Below, piece after piece: positions 1 to 8,300 of a stretch of 64,000 nucleotides of DNA. Source of the DNA: Flavilitoribacter nigricans DSM 23189 = NBRC 102662 (GTDB taxonomy: Bacteria > Bacteroidota > Bacteroidia > Chitinophagales > Saprospiraceae); contig NZ_PDUD01000001.1 in NCBI RefSeq assembly GCF_002646595.1, positions 248,001 through 312,000 of the forward strand. The letters run 5' to 3'. Positions within the stretch are counted from its first letter, which is position 1; each line of letters opens with the position of its first letter. Below the pieces are notes generated by a model. That model worked only from the letters and a program-made list of their open reading frames with translations, had not been told where the DNA came from and ran no database searches. Made by a program: the position numbers and the translations under genes.

Positions 1-26
1 CCGCATGAGCGTATGATCCCGTAAAT

Positions 27-60
27 TTTGACGATTTTTGGAATAATTTAAACACCTTTG
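27..60 (+). promoter_or_regulatory. Putative miaA promoter
   Basis: TTTG at 27-30 and CACCTTTG at 53-60 are separated by 22 nt. This resembles the Bacteroidota sigma-ABfr pattern (TTG, then TAnnTTTG), with one mismatch in the -7 box. It would start transcription about 20 nt before the TTG codon at 86. The match is imperfect. Confidence 0.4.
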
Positions 61-85
61 CGGCTCATAAACGATTGGCATTATT

Positions 86-1015
86 TTGGAGCATCCGGAA
101 CATAAGCAACCGAAAAAGTATCTGCTGGTAGTGGGTGGCGCTACGGCCAGCGGTAAGACCGGATTTGCTATTCAACTGGCCCGGCATTTCCAAACGGAGA
201 TCGTTTCCGCCGACAGTCGGCAGTTTTACCGGGAAATGCAGATCGGCACCGCCAAACCCACTCCCGAAGAACTATCCGAAGCGCCGCACCACCTGATCGG
301 TCATATCAGCATCGAAACTGCCTACAGTGTCGGCGACTACGAACAGGAGGCCCTCCGATTACTGGATGATCTGTATGAGAAGCATAAAGTAGTGATCCTC
401 TGTGGCGGTTCCGGCCTATTTATCAAGGCTTTATGTGAAGGGCTGGACCAATTCCCGGAAGTTCCGGCAGAGATCACTGCAGAATTACAGGCAGCGTACG
501 AAGAACATGGATTGGCCTTTCTCCAATCCGAACTTCAGGCCGCTGATCCGGAGTATTACGGGGAGGTAGACCAGCAAAATCCCCGACGCCTCCTGCGGGC
601 GCTTTCAGTGATCCGGGCCTCCGGAAAACCTTTTTCTTCCTTTCGGAAGCAGCAACCGAAGTCACGGGATTTCACGCCGGTCTATCTGCAAATTGACTGG
701 CCGCGGGAACAGTTGTACGCCAGGATCAATCAGCGGGTAGATCTTATGCTGGCTGCGGGTCTGGTTGAAGAAGCCCGGCAATTGTACGCTTACCGGCACC
801 TCCAGGCGCTGCAGACCGTAGGGTACCAAGAACTTTTTGACCACTTCAGTGGTTTGATTAGTCTCGAAGAAGCGGTGGAACTCATCAAAAGGAACAGTCG
901 CCGCTACGCCAAACGTCAGTTGACCTGGTTCCGACGCGACGGCTTCTGGGAAAAATTTCACCCCGACGATCTCCAAAAGGCCCTCCATTACATTGGCCAA
1001 AAAATCGAAGGATAA
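86..1015 (+). CDS. miaA: tRNA dimethylallyltransferase MiaA
   Basis: MiaA transfers a dimethylallyl group to N6 of A37 in tRNAs that read U-starting codons; it is a cytoplasmic enzyme. The 309-aa product has the family length. Seen near the N-terminus are the P-loop GGATASGKT (about residues 18-26), the DSRQFYR segment with the conserved Asp, and GTAKPT; further on is GGSGLFIKAL. The start is a TTG at 86: no ATG lies in frame ahead of the P-loop, and a promoter-like box ends at 60, leaving no room for a longer protein. The next gene begins 3 nt after the stop, so the two are probably co-transcribed. Identity is secure; the TTG start is inferred. Confidence 0.95.
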   Translation: MEHPEHKQPKKYLLVVGGATASGKTGFAIQLARHFQTEIVSADSRQFYREMQIGTAKPTPEELSEAPHHLIGHISIETAYSVGDYEQEALRLLDDLYEKHKVVILCGGSGLFIKALCEGLDQFPEVPAEITAELQAAYEEHGLAFLQSELQAADPEYYGEVDQQNPRRLLRALSVIRASGKPFSSFRKQQPKSRDFTPVYLQIDWPREQLYARINQRVDLMLAAGLVEEARQLYAYRHLQALQTVGYQELFDHFSGLISLEEAVELIKRNSRRYAKRQLTWFRRDGFWEKFHPDDLQKALHYIGQKIEG

Positions 1016-1018
1016 TTC

Positions 1019-2269
1019 ATGCAGTTCTTTATTCATAATTTTCGCCGTTACGCTCAACTCGATCGTAGCGTGCGCAACGCTATTGCCGCTCAGTTTTTCG
1101 TTCAGTCCATCAATACGTCTTTCTTTCTGCTGCTCAATTACTATATGACCGATGAGGGGTATGCGGATTACCGGATCGCCGATGTACTCTCCTACCGTTT
1201 TCTTTCGGTATTCTGCCTTGCATTCCCACTGGGTCTGCTGATCAAAGGGCGCCGCCTTCGGCCCTTTTTCCTGATCTCGACCGCCCTGCTACCGATATTT
1301 TCCTTTCTGATCATCTGGTCGGTGGGGCAGCACTACGATCAGCTGCTGGATTTTGCGGCTATGATCTGGGGGGCCGCCTATATGTGTATGCAGATCACCA
1401 TTCTGCCCTATATTCTGCTCAATGCCAAACCCAGCCATCACTCGGAGGCGATTGCCCTGTCTTTTGTCTCCTTTAGCGTAACGATTTGTCTGGTGGGGAT
1501 CAGCCACGCGCTGCTGACCTGGATACTACCGGGTTTGATCAGTGAAGAATCGACGCTTAAGGGCGTGGCCGGGCTGGCCTTTCTCGGCGTTTATTTTGCC
1601 TACCGGGTATCCCCTCAGGAAAAACTGACCGAAAAGGTACCGCTCCGGAAGATCGCCGCCGATTACGACTGGGGACTGATTTTCAGAGCGGTGATTCCGA
1701 CCATCATCATTGCGATCGGTGCCGGTTTTACCATTCCGGTGATCAACCTGTTCTTTTACCATATTCACGGCATTCCGGCGGAGGTCTTTTCGATCATGGG
1801 TTCAGCTACTTTCTTACTGGTAGCGATGGTTATGATCTTTATGCCCGTGATCCGCCGGAATTTCGGTTATACGGTAGCCATTACCGGTTTTCAATCCGTA
1901 GCGGTACTGCTTTTGCTGGGTCTGGCTACCACCGAGTGGTACCGGGAATGGGAATTTGCGGCGGTTGCGGCAGCATTGTTCTACATCTTCCGGCAACCAC
2001 TGATGAATGCCGCCGGGCCGATGACGTCGGAACTGGTCATGTACTACGTAGGGCCGCGTAATCAGGAGATCATTGCGGCCCTCAATGCTTCCATCTGGTC
2101 GGGAAGCTGGTTTGTCTCAACCAGTTTGTTCAGTATGCTACGCAGAATGGAATTCCGCTATGTCAGTATCTTTTTGATCACGGTGATCTTTTACGTCATC
2201 GGTATTGTCTGGTACGCCCGGCTGATCCGTTCTTACCGCATCCGAACGGGTAAGACCGGGAAGGCCTGA
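1019..2269 (+). CDS. MFS-like multi-spanning membrane protein
   Basis: This 416-aa, very hydrophobic protein has about ten to twelve predicted membrane segments spread along its length, with short charged loops such as KGRRLRP and a basic C-terminus. Size and layout fit a major facilitator superfamily transporter or a lineage-specific relative. I cannot point to a signature motif that fixes a substrate. It starts 3 nt after the miaA stop and is likely translated from the same mRNA, though tRNA modification gives no clue to its role. Its stop lies 6 nt from the stop of the convergent BNR-repeat gene. Confidence 0.7.
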   Translation: MQFFIHNFRRYAQLDRSVRNAIAAQFFVQSINTSFFLLLNYYMTDEGYADYRIADVLSYRFLSVFCLAFPLGLLIKGRRLRPFFLISTALLPIFSFLIIWSVGQHYDQLLDFAAMIWGAAYMCMQITILPYILLNAKPSHHSEAIALSFVSFSVTICLVGISHALLTWILPGLISEESTLKGVAGLAFLGVYFAYRVSPQEKLTEKVPLRKIAADYDWGLIFRAVIPTIIIAIGAGFTIPVINLFFYHIHGIPAEVFSIMGSATFLLVAMVMIFMPVIRRNFGYTVAITGFQSVAVLLLLGLATTEWYREWEFAAVAAALFYIFRQPLMNAAGPMTSELVMYYVGPRNQEIIAALNASIWSGSWFVSTSLFSMLRRMEFRYVSIFLITVIFYVIGIVWYARLIRSYRIRTGKTGKA

Positions 2270-2275
2270 AACTCC

Positions 2276-3202
2276 TTAGCAACGTCCGTTCAGTGCGACC
2301 AGCATACCGCCCGGGCCATCGGGGAAGATCCGCATGACCGGCACGCCGTCGCCCCAGGGCACGGTAACCTTTTTCCAGGTTTTATCGGTGGGCTTCAATT
2401 GGTAAATGCTTCCCTTGTAGCCAATCCAGAGGGTATTGCCGGAGGAGGACAGCGCAAAACTATGCTGGCCAATTTCGGGCAGCCCGGCAGATCCATTCGA
2501 CCAGGTTTTATCCTGGGGGCCTTTCTTCAGCAGGCCGTCCCGCATGGTCAGCACATAAAGCGTATTGTTCACCTTTCTGACCGTATGTACTTCTACTCCT
2601 TCCAGGATATGGTTCCAGGTTTTGCCGCGATCAGTCGATTCGAACACCCCGATCGGCGTTGCAGCGTACAGCGATGATCCCTGAACGATCAGTTCATCCG
2701 CCTGGATGCCGCTCTTTACTTTCATCCAGGTCTGACCGTTATTCCAACTGGTATAGATCCCGGTTCCGGTACCGATAAATACGAGTTGGTCATAGGTAAT
2801 TATGGAGTTTACCTCCAGGTCGAACAGGCCGAGATTGCGTTCCCGCCAGGTTTTACCCTGATCCAGGGATACGAGAATACCGGCCCGCCAGGGCGCCGCC
2901 AGCAGCGTGTTGCCGTTGCGGGCAATTGCTTTGAGCTTCGGGGGAAGATTTTTTCCGATGGGTTTCCAGTCGAGACCATTCGTGGATTCGAACAATCCGT
3001 TCTCATTCGTGGCCGCCAGTATCTTTCCATCAAAAGTGAGCAGGTCGTTAACCAGGACGTTGGCGGGCAGACCAGCGGTTGCCGTACTCCAGTTTGCTCC
3101 CTGATCTTTTGAATGATAGAGAAATCCGGCCTGCTGGGCCCATGCTCCGTTTGTCAGGGACATACCCAGGATCAGGAAAAAAAATGCGCTTACCACCTTC
3201 AT
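2276..3202 (-). CDS. Secreted BNR/Asp-box repeat beta-propeller protein
   Basis: The 308-aa product starts with a signal peptide (hydrophobic core FFFLILGMSL, AWAQQ cleavage region). The rest is a series of Asp-box/BNR-type repeats: SKDQGANWS, LDQGKTWRE, WNNGQTWMK, STDRGKTWN and a weaker late copy. This is the architecture of sialidase/VPS10-like beta-propellers. No sialidase catalytic residues are evident, so a binding or structural propeller outside the cytoplasm is more likely than an enzyme. The chain ends in Cys with no T9SS sorting domain. A TAACTTTG box lies 38 nt upstream of the ATG. It is convergent with the membrane protein gene. Confidence 0.75.
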   Translation of the reverse strand: MKVVSAFFFLILGMSLTNGAWAQQAGFLYHSKDQGANWSTATAGLPANVLVNDLLTFDGKILAATNENGLFESTNGLDWKPIGKNLPPKLKAIARNGNTLLAAPWRAGILVSLDQGKTWRERNLGLFDLEVNSIITYDQLVFIGTGTGIYTSWNNGQTWMKVKSGIQADELIVQGSSLYAATPIGVFESTDRGKTWNHILEGVEVHTVRKVNNTLYVLTMRDGLLKKGPQDKTWSNGSAGLPEIGQHSFALSSSGNTLWIGYKGSIYQLKPTDKTWKKVTVPWGDGVPVMRIFPDGPGGMLVALNGRC

Positions 3203-3239
3203 ATACTATTTACGATTTAAAATTCTTGAAGTAATCCTC

Positions 3240-3247
3240 CAAAGTTA
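3240..3247 (-). promoter_or_regulatory. -7 promoter box for the BNR-repeat gene
   Basis: TAACTTTG on the minus strand is a full match to TAnnTTTG, placing transcription start about 30 nt before the ATG at 3202. No good -33 TTG is seen at the usual distance. Confidence 0.4.
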
Positions 3248-3424
3248 GCCCTTCGGGTCCTGGTACGATTAAATTCGAAGTAAAAGAGTTTAAACGAAAT
3301 GTAAAAGATGATTTTTCGGCCCTAAATTGCAATCGGTCAGTTGCAGGCCCGGATCCATTTCCGATACTTACAACTGACCGATCCTGATGGGCAAAGCCTC
3401 ATTCACACCAGCGTGCCAACCGCC

Positions 3425-4867
3425 TTACTCCCCGCTTTCTTCTTCTTCCTCCGCTTCTTCTGTAGTTTGCTGGGCAAACTGAAATCCGGTGTCGATCATC
3501 AGGTCCGGGCGTTTGCTGCGCAGTGCTTCCACACCTTCCTGGCTGATCTGGCTCTGCCAGAGGTAGACCTTCTTCAGGGCCGGCAGACCGGCGATCACAT
3601 CCACGCTCGCGTCCGTAACTTCGGTACCGTACAAATTCAGGGATTCGAGATGGGTCAGGCCTTTCAGGTGCGCGACGCCCGCATCGGTGATCTTATTTTT
3701 TTCCACCCGCAGACGGGTAAGTTGCGGCAATTGTCCGATCACTTCCAGGTCGCTGTCTTTTAGTCCGGCCTCTCCGAAGTTGATCCAGGTGATCTGGTCT
3801 TTAGCTTCCAGCAGTGATTTTACCTGCTCGCTACTGACTTCGGAACGCACTACCTTGGGACCGACCTCCACAAAATTCGAATTGGAGGCCAGCATCTGCA
3901 CGGAAAATCCGGCCTCTTCCAGGGCAGTACGGGTAGCTTCCGCCAGCGGTTTGGTATTGGCCGTTTCCACGTAGGGTTTCGGTCGTGTATCCAGTTTGTA
4001 GTCCCTTAACAGCAGCGCCTTGATGGATTCCGGTACTTCCACTTCGGTCAGTCGCTGACTGGAATCCGCGCCGATATCGATCCACCAGGAAAGCAGGTTG
4101 ATCTCCGTAAAGGTTAAGGGAGTGCCTTTGGTCGGCATATATTTGACACTGGATGGATCAATGGTGACCCGGCGTACGATCTCACTGGATAAGGGCGCTT
4201 CGGGTTCGATCACGCTCCCGTGTTCTCCGCCCTCCAACAGCAGACTATAGGTAGCCATGTTCAGACCGCCCTGGGTTTTGGTGTCGCTGTGGCAGGAGAT
4301 ACATTTCTTTTCCAGCACCGGCTTGATCAGATCCGCATAAACGATCACCGAGTCCGGCGAAGCGAACTGGCGCGTATTCAGACTATCCGGCTGTACACCC
4401 ATGATCGTCTGCACCAATCCCGGCGCGTATTGATAAAGATAGTCTTCACCGTGGGTCAGGTTCCCCCCCAGATGCCCGGTAATGGTCAGTCCCAGAATGG
4501 TTGCTCCCAGCACCCCGGCAAAATATTTGGGATCAAAAGAAATGCGTTTGCTTTTCATGAGCCAGGCTACCAATGCCAAAACGGAAGTACCGATACCCAG
4601 CCAGCGGTGCCAGCCGAGCGTTCCGGCGTCATATCCGCCGTCGGCAGCCAGCATCCAACCGCAAAAAGCGGCAACGAAACCGCTGATAGCTCCGACAATT
4701 AAACTAAGGGAAATAGCACTGTCCCAACCGGGTTTCTGCTGTTTGCGGTTAACCAGTTCCAGGATACCGGCCAACAATAAAAAGCCTATCGGCAGGTGAA
4801 CAAAGAGTGGGTGGAAGCGACCAATGAACAGAGTCCAATCGGTCTGCAGGAGTAAGATCGACGACAT
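3425..4867 (-). CDS. DUF2231 membrane protein with c-type cytochrome and LRR domains
   Basis: The 480-aa protein has three parts. Residues 1-150 hold four membrane helices of DUF2231 type (HPLFVHLPIGFLLLAG near the start, GHLGGNLTHGEDYL at the end). Residues about 180-270 form a planctomycete-type cytochrome c domain with one haem-binding CISCH motif. Residues about 355-465 are leucine-rich repeats (LTRLRVEKNKITDAGV, LESLNLYGTEVTDASV). A Glu-rich tail ends the chain. Haem and LRRs should face the periplasm. A longer paralogue is encoded at 21862-24087 beside DUF1501 and PSD1 genes; this copy stands alone. The role is unknown; electron transfer or surface sensing is a guess. Confidence 0.8.
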   Translation of the reverse strand: MSSILLLQTDWTLFIGRFHPLFVHLPIGFLLLAGILELVNRKQQKPGWDSAISLSLIVGAISGFVAAFCGWMLAADGGYDAGTLGWHRWLGIGTSVLALVAWLMKSKRISFDPKYFAGVLGATILGLTITGHLGGNLTHGEDYLYQYAPGLVQTIMGVQPDSLNTRQFASPDSVIVYADLIKPVLEKKCISCHSDTKTQGGLNMATYSLLLEGGEHGSVIEPEAPLSSEIVRRVTIDPSSVKYMPTKGTPLTFTEINLLSWWIDIGADSSQRLTEVEVPESIKALLLRDYKLDTRPKPYVETANTKPLAEATRTALEEAGFSVQMLASNSNFVEVGPKVVRSEVSSEQVKSLLEAKDQITWINFGEAGLKDSDLEVIGQLPQLTRLRVEKNKITDAGVAHLKGLTHLESLNLYGTEVTDASVDVIAGLPALKKVYLWQSQISQEGVEALRSKRPDLMIDTGFQFAQQTTEEAEEEEESGE

Positions 4868-4974
4868 ACAAGTTTAAAGTTGTGTTTTGATTGGCAATCA
4901 GCTGAACATGCCACTTAAATTTCCTAATCTAAGCTGGAAGATAATAGATTGTTAGGTTTTTTTTAGAAATTTCC

Positions 4975-5003
4975 TTGATCTTCCTATTGATTTCTTATTT
5001 TTG
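4975..5003 (+). promoter_or_regulatory. Orphan plus-strand promoter
   Basis: TTG at 4975-4977, an 18-nt spacer and TATTTTTG at 4996-5003 match the Bacteroidota consensus in full. It points right into a stretch with no plus-strand protein gene; the next plus-strand gene is at 8301. It therefore probably drives the structured RNA described at 5010-5240. Confidence 0.55.
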
Positions 5004-5009
5004 CCCCAT

Positions 5010-5240
5010 ACTTACAATCTTCCCCCTTTACCATATTTCATAGACCATCTCTCGAACAGCGCACTAACAACTTTGTCGAGTTGTTGTCTGGAACAAATTT
5101 ACCCTCTTACTCATCTCAAGAAAATTGACTGTCGATCCGCGGGATCCGACAGACAGACAACGTATATAACTCGTACTTAAATCGGTTTTCGGTTGCCTGA
5201 TAATCCTAACGGAGGAAGGGCAACCTTTCGATTTAAAAAG
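5010..5240 (+). ncRNA. Candidate structured non-coding RNA of unknown class
   Basis: No credible protein gene lies in 4868-5258. The region holds several long complementarities. Positions 5077-5090 pair over 14 bp with 5154-5161 plus 5168-5173, leaving a 6-nt bulge. Inside that helix a hairpin forms from 5129-5138 and 5142-5152 (10 bp, one bulged base). Downstream, 5177-5184 pairs with 5229-5236 and encloses 5191-5197 paired with 5219-5225, a two-step stem-loop. An alternative local hairpin (5066-5072 with 5079-5085) competes with the first helix. A consensus promoter ends at 5003. I do not recognise SRP, RNase P or tmRNA signatures; a divergent 6S-like RNA is possible. The ends and the strand are inferred. 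Confidence 0.45.
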
Positions 5241-5258
5241 CTGCATCAACGGCAAACG

Positions 5259-6128
5259 TCAATGAAGGTGGGTGATCAGCCTCAGATCTTTGGTCAGAGA
5301 TAAGTGATCAAATTCGTACAGAAAATCATTGATCTGTTCACAGGTAAACAGTTCCCCGTCTTCGGTGAGGTGGGAATATTCCACCCGGATCTTAAAATCA
5401 AACCAGACATTGGATTTTCGGCTTTCGGAATTGATCACCAGCGGAAAGCCCTCTTTGTCCAGATCTTCCAGGCTGAGGATATACTGACTGTCCGTTTTGT
5501 TTTCATCTACGATCAGAAAGCGCAGTTTCTTCCAATCCAGGTCCAGATTGCGATAAAGTGGTTTGAGGTCCAGGCGGATGCGGACCGTTTCATCGTTTTT
5601 CCATTCACTCCGGGTGATCTGGCCAAAACGGGCCAATTGGTGCAAACGCTCCCGCAAAACGTAAGGATCCAGCATGCTGGGTGGATGAAAAATATCTTCG
5701 TAATTTTCCTCTCCGGCGATACCCTTCAACTCGTAGAGCATCAGCGCATTGTAGCGTTCAATATAGGCTCTGGCTTTGGGCCGGTCATCAGCCGGCAGAA
5801 AAAGATCGGGAATGATCTTGTAGGCAAATCCAAAATCGGCGAGCCGACAGTGAGAATAGCCCTTCAATTCGAAGATAGGGACCCATTCGCTGTCCAGCAG
5901 AGCGAAATTACCTTCCCTAATGTGTTTCCTGGCGTAGTATTCGCCAAAACAGGAGCAATCTTCCGGCGTGTAACCGGAAAGCAGGCTATGACCTTTTTCG
6001 AGCAACTGATCAAAGGGAGAAGACTGGGCCATGGTCTCGCACGGCAGTGCAACGGATTGGGCTCGTAACGAGCCGGCATACCAGATACAGGAGACGACCA
6101 ATAAAAGTACACAACGGATGGTGACCAT
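5259..6128 (-). CDS. Secreted protein of unknown function
   Basis: The 289-aa protein begins with a clear signal peptide (VLLLVVSCIWYAGSLRAQS). The mature part carries several Cys early on, including CSC near residue 60. It is rich in aromatic and charged residues and shows no enzyme motif or T9SS sorting domain that I recognise. It lies 87 nt downstream of galK in the same direction, with a small hairpin (6155-6176) between, so it may be read from the yebC-galK transcript or from its own promoter. It is probably a periplasmic or outer-membrane-associated lineage-specific protein. Confidence 0.6.
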   Translation of the reverse strand: MVTIRCVLLLVVSCIWYAGSLRAQSVALPCETMAQSSPFDQLLEKGHSLLSGYTPEDCSCFGEYYARKHIREGNFALLDSEWVPIFELKGYSHCRLADFGFAYKIIPDLFLPADDRPKARAYIERYNALMLYELKGIAGEENYEDIFHPPSMLDPYVLRERLHQLARFGQITRSEWKNDETVRIRLDLKPLYRNLDLDWKKLRFLIVDENKTDSQYILSLEDLDKEGFPLVINSESRKSNVWFDFKIRVEYSHLTEDGELFTCEQINDFLYEFDHLSLTKDLRLITHLH

Positions 6129-6154
6129 ATTTTCTTAAATCGCTTTTCTTGGGG

Positions 6155-6176
6155 CAGTATACGCCCTTGTATACTG
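6155..6176. other. Perfect 8-bp hairpin between galK and the next gene
   Basis: CAGTATAC (6155-6162) and GTATACTG (6169-6176) flank a 6-nt loop. No T-run follows on either strand, so a simple intrinsic terminator is doubtful. An RNA-processing site or an operator is possible. Confidence 0.4.
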
Positions 6177-6215
6177 TCCATCACTACGCAAATAATCGGG
6201 ACGGGAACCGTGAAA

Positions 6216-7385
6216 TTAGTTCACGGAAACCGCAGCGGGCCGGGTACCATCCACGGCAGCCACTTCGTATGCTTCTCCTAGTATGCTGTATTGATCCTGA
6301 TAGGCTTGCAGAACGGCTGTTTTAAAAGCCGCTACCCGGTCTTTTTTTACCAGGTTGATAGAACATCCGCCAAACCCGCCGCCCATGATGCGGGATCCGG
6401 CTACTCCGGGAAATTGCTGGGCAAATTCTACCAGAAAATCCACTTCCGGAGCACTAACTTCGTATTCATAACGCAGACCGTCGTGCGTTTCGTTGAGCAA
6501 TTGCCCCAACTGCGCAATATCCCCTTTCTCCAGGGCATCACAGGCCCGCAACAGCCGCTCATTTTCGGCAACGACGTAATGGCAGCGTTTGTAGATCACT
6601 TCCGGCATGTCCTCCTGGTGCTTTTCCAATTGCTCCAGACTGACGTCCCGCAGACTTTTTACGTCCGGGTAATGTTGCTGCAATATGGCCACGCCGGACT
6701 GACACTCCTTCACCCGGGTTCCGTACTCGGAGGAAGCCAGAGAGTGACTGACCTTGGAATTGATCATGACTACCTGGTAATCTTCCAGGTAGAACGGAAT
6801 GTAATCGTATTCCAGTGAACGGCAATCCAGACGGATCACCCGGTCTTTTTTTCCCATAACACTGGCAAACTGGTCCATAATGCCACAGGGTACACCGATA
6901 AACTGATGGGAAGAGCGCTGCGCCAGCTTGGCAATTTCCGGTTTCTGGATCTCCACGCCGAACAGATGTTTCAGCGCCGTGGCGAAGCCTACTTCCATCG
7001 CAGCGGAAGAACTCATGCCCGAACCGATGGGCAAATTACCGCCGAAGACGACGTCTATACCTTCCAGGCTGACGCCCATCTGCTGGAACTGCTCCAGAAT
7101 ACCAAATAGATAATTGGCCCAGAGTTGATCGCTGGACTGGATATCATCCAGGTCCACTTCATCCGCCTCTTCAATATCATTGGCCCAGAACCGGCAACTA
7201 TCCGTACCGTTTTTGCCGACTGCAAAGTAGATGTATTTGTCAATTGCCGCCGGCAGTACGAAACCGTCATTATAGTCGGTGTGTTCTCCGATGATGTTGA
7301 TCCGTCCGCTGGACCGGATTAAAAGATCGCAGTCACGACCGAATTTTTGGGTGAAGGTTTCGCTGATCAGTTCTGGTAAGGTCAT
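6216..7385 (-). CDS. galK: Galactokinase
   Basis: Phosphorylates D-galactose at C1 with ATP, the first committed step of the Leloir pathway, in the cytoplasm. The 389-aa product has the three GHMP-kinase motifs: GRINIIGEHTDYNDGFVLP near residue 30, the ATP-binding GNLPIGSGMSSSAAME near residue 120, and GGGFGGC near residue 340. The likely catalytic base is the Asp in GIMDQFASVMG. It starts 29 nt downstream of the yebC-type gene, suggesting co-transcription. No other galactose genes are in the window. Start and length are typical. Confidence 0.95.
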   Translation of the reverse strand: MTLPELISETFTQKFGRDCDLLIRSSGRINIIGEHTDYNDGFVLPAAIDKYIYFAVGKNGTDSCRFWANDIEEADEVDLDDIQSSDQLWANYLFGILEQFQQMGVSLEGIDVVFGGNLPIGSGMSSSAAMEVGFATALKHLFGVEIQKPEIAKLAQRSSHQFIGVPCGIMDQFASVMGKKDRVIRLDCRSLEYDYIPFYLEDYQVVMINSKVSHSLASSEYGTRVKECQSGVAILQQHYPDVKSLRDVSLEQLEKHQEDMPEVIYKRCHYVVAENERLLRACDALEKGDIAQLGQLLNETHDGLRYEYEVSAPEVDFLVEFAQQFPGVAGSRIMGGGFGGCSINLVKKDRVAAFKTAVLQAYQDQYSILGEAYEVAAVDGTRPAAVSVN

Positions 7386-7414
7386 TAATGATTTTTTATT
7401 CTGAAACTAAAGGG

Positions 7415-8134
7415 TTAATCCTCTTCATTCATATTGTGAAAGACGTTGATCACGTCTTCGTCCTCTTCGAGTTTATCGAGTAATTTGATGACGTCCTCGA
7501 CTTCCTCTTCGGACAGTGTTTTGGTATGGGACGGTACCCAGACCAGTTCGGCACTCTGTACCTCAATTCCCTGCTCTTCCAGACCTTTTTGCAAAGCACC
7601 GTACTCTTCAAATTCCGTATACAGCGCCAGATTGCCCTCTTCCTCTGCCTTCATTTCTTCCAGCCCGTGATCGATCAGTTCCAACTCCAGCATTTCTACG
7701 TCCACGCCCTCGTTCTTCACCTTAAATACGCCTTTGTGCGCAAACATGTACTCTACGGAACCGGAGGTACCCAGTGAGCCGCCGTATTTAGAGAAAATAT
7801 GCCGGACGTTGGCTACCGTACGGTTGGAATTATCCGTTGCCGTTTCCACGATTACCGCTACGCCGTGGGGTGCATATCCCTCATAGCGCAATTCATCATA
7901 GCTTTCCGCGTCCTTGGACGAGGCCCGCTTGATGGCGTTATCGATATTGGTTTTCGGCATGTTCACGGCCTTGGCATTCTGTATGGCCAGACGCAGCCTG
8001 GAGTTGTATTCCGGGTCAGGCCCACCTTCCTTTACTGCGATGGCGATCTCCCGACCGGCCTTGGTAAAGTTCTTGGCCATACTGGCCCAACGCTTCATCT
8101 TTCTAGCCTTGCGATATTCAAATGCACGCCCCAT
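7415..8134 (-). CDS. YebC/PmpR-family regulator
   Basis: The 239-aa protein carries the conserved N-terminus of the YebC family (MGRAFEYRKARKMKRW), the helical NAKAVNMPKTNIDNAIKRA segment, the YEGYAPHGVAVIVE stretch and an acidic C-terminus. Family members are cytoplasmic; some act as transcription regulators and others help ribosomes through stalling sequences such as polyproline. Starting with MGRAF rather than MAGHSKW is a variant known in Bacteroidota. A TATTTTTG box lies about 60 nt upstream. It is divergent from the phosphatase-fold gene at 8301 and leads into galK. Confidence 0.9.
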   Translation of the reverse strand: MGRAFEYRKARKMKRWASMAKNFTKAGREIAIAVKEGGPDPEYNSRLRLAIQNAKAVNMPKTNIDNAIKRASSKDAESYDELRYEGYAPHGVAVIVETATDNSNRTVANVRHIFSKYGGSLGTSGSVEYMFAHKGVFKVKNEGVDVEMLELELIDHGLEEMKAEEEGNLALYTEFEEYGALQKGLEEQGIEVQSAELVWVPSHTKTLSEEEVEDVIKLLDKLEEDEDVINVFHNMNEED

Positions 8135-8196
8135 ACTACAGTTGTAAATTTTTTTATTTGGTTAAACAAATTTTTGGGTGATCGGTAAAAGTGGGA

Positions 8197-8204
8197 CAAA
8201 AATA
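8197..8204 (-). promoter_or_regulatory. -7 promoter box for the yebC-type gene and galK
   Basis: TATTTTTG on the minus strand lies about 60 nt before the ATG at 8134. The -33 element is not convincing. Confidence 0.4.
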
Positions 8205-8300
8205 ATTTTTTTTCCCCTTTTGCGATCCTTTTTTTATTTGAAGTAAATAGATCGAGAATTAATCTTAATTTTACACCCGATAAACATTATCTTAACATAC

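Noticed and set aside
5010-5240. SRP RNA, RNase P RNA or tmRNA identity for the candidate RNA
   Set aside because: The signature loops of these RNAs (SRP domain IV GGAA loop context, RNase P conserved helix P4 bases, tmRNA tRNA-like ends) are not recognisable.
5064-5255. 63-codon minus-strand frame in the candidate RNA locus
   Set aside because: No signal, motif or sensible composition; the strong RNA pairing explains the sequence better.
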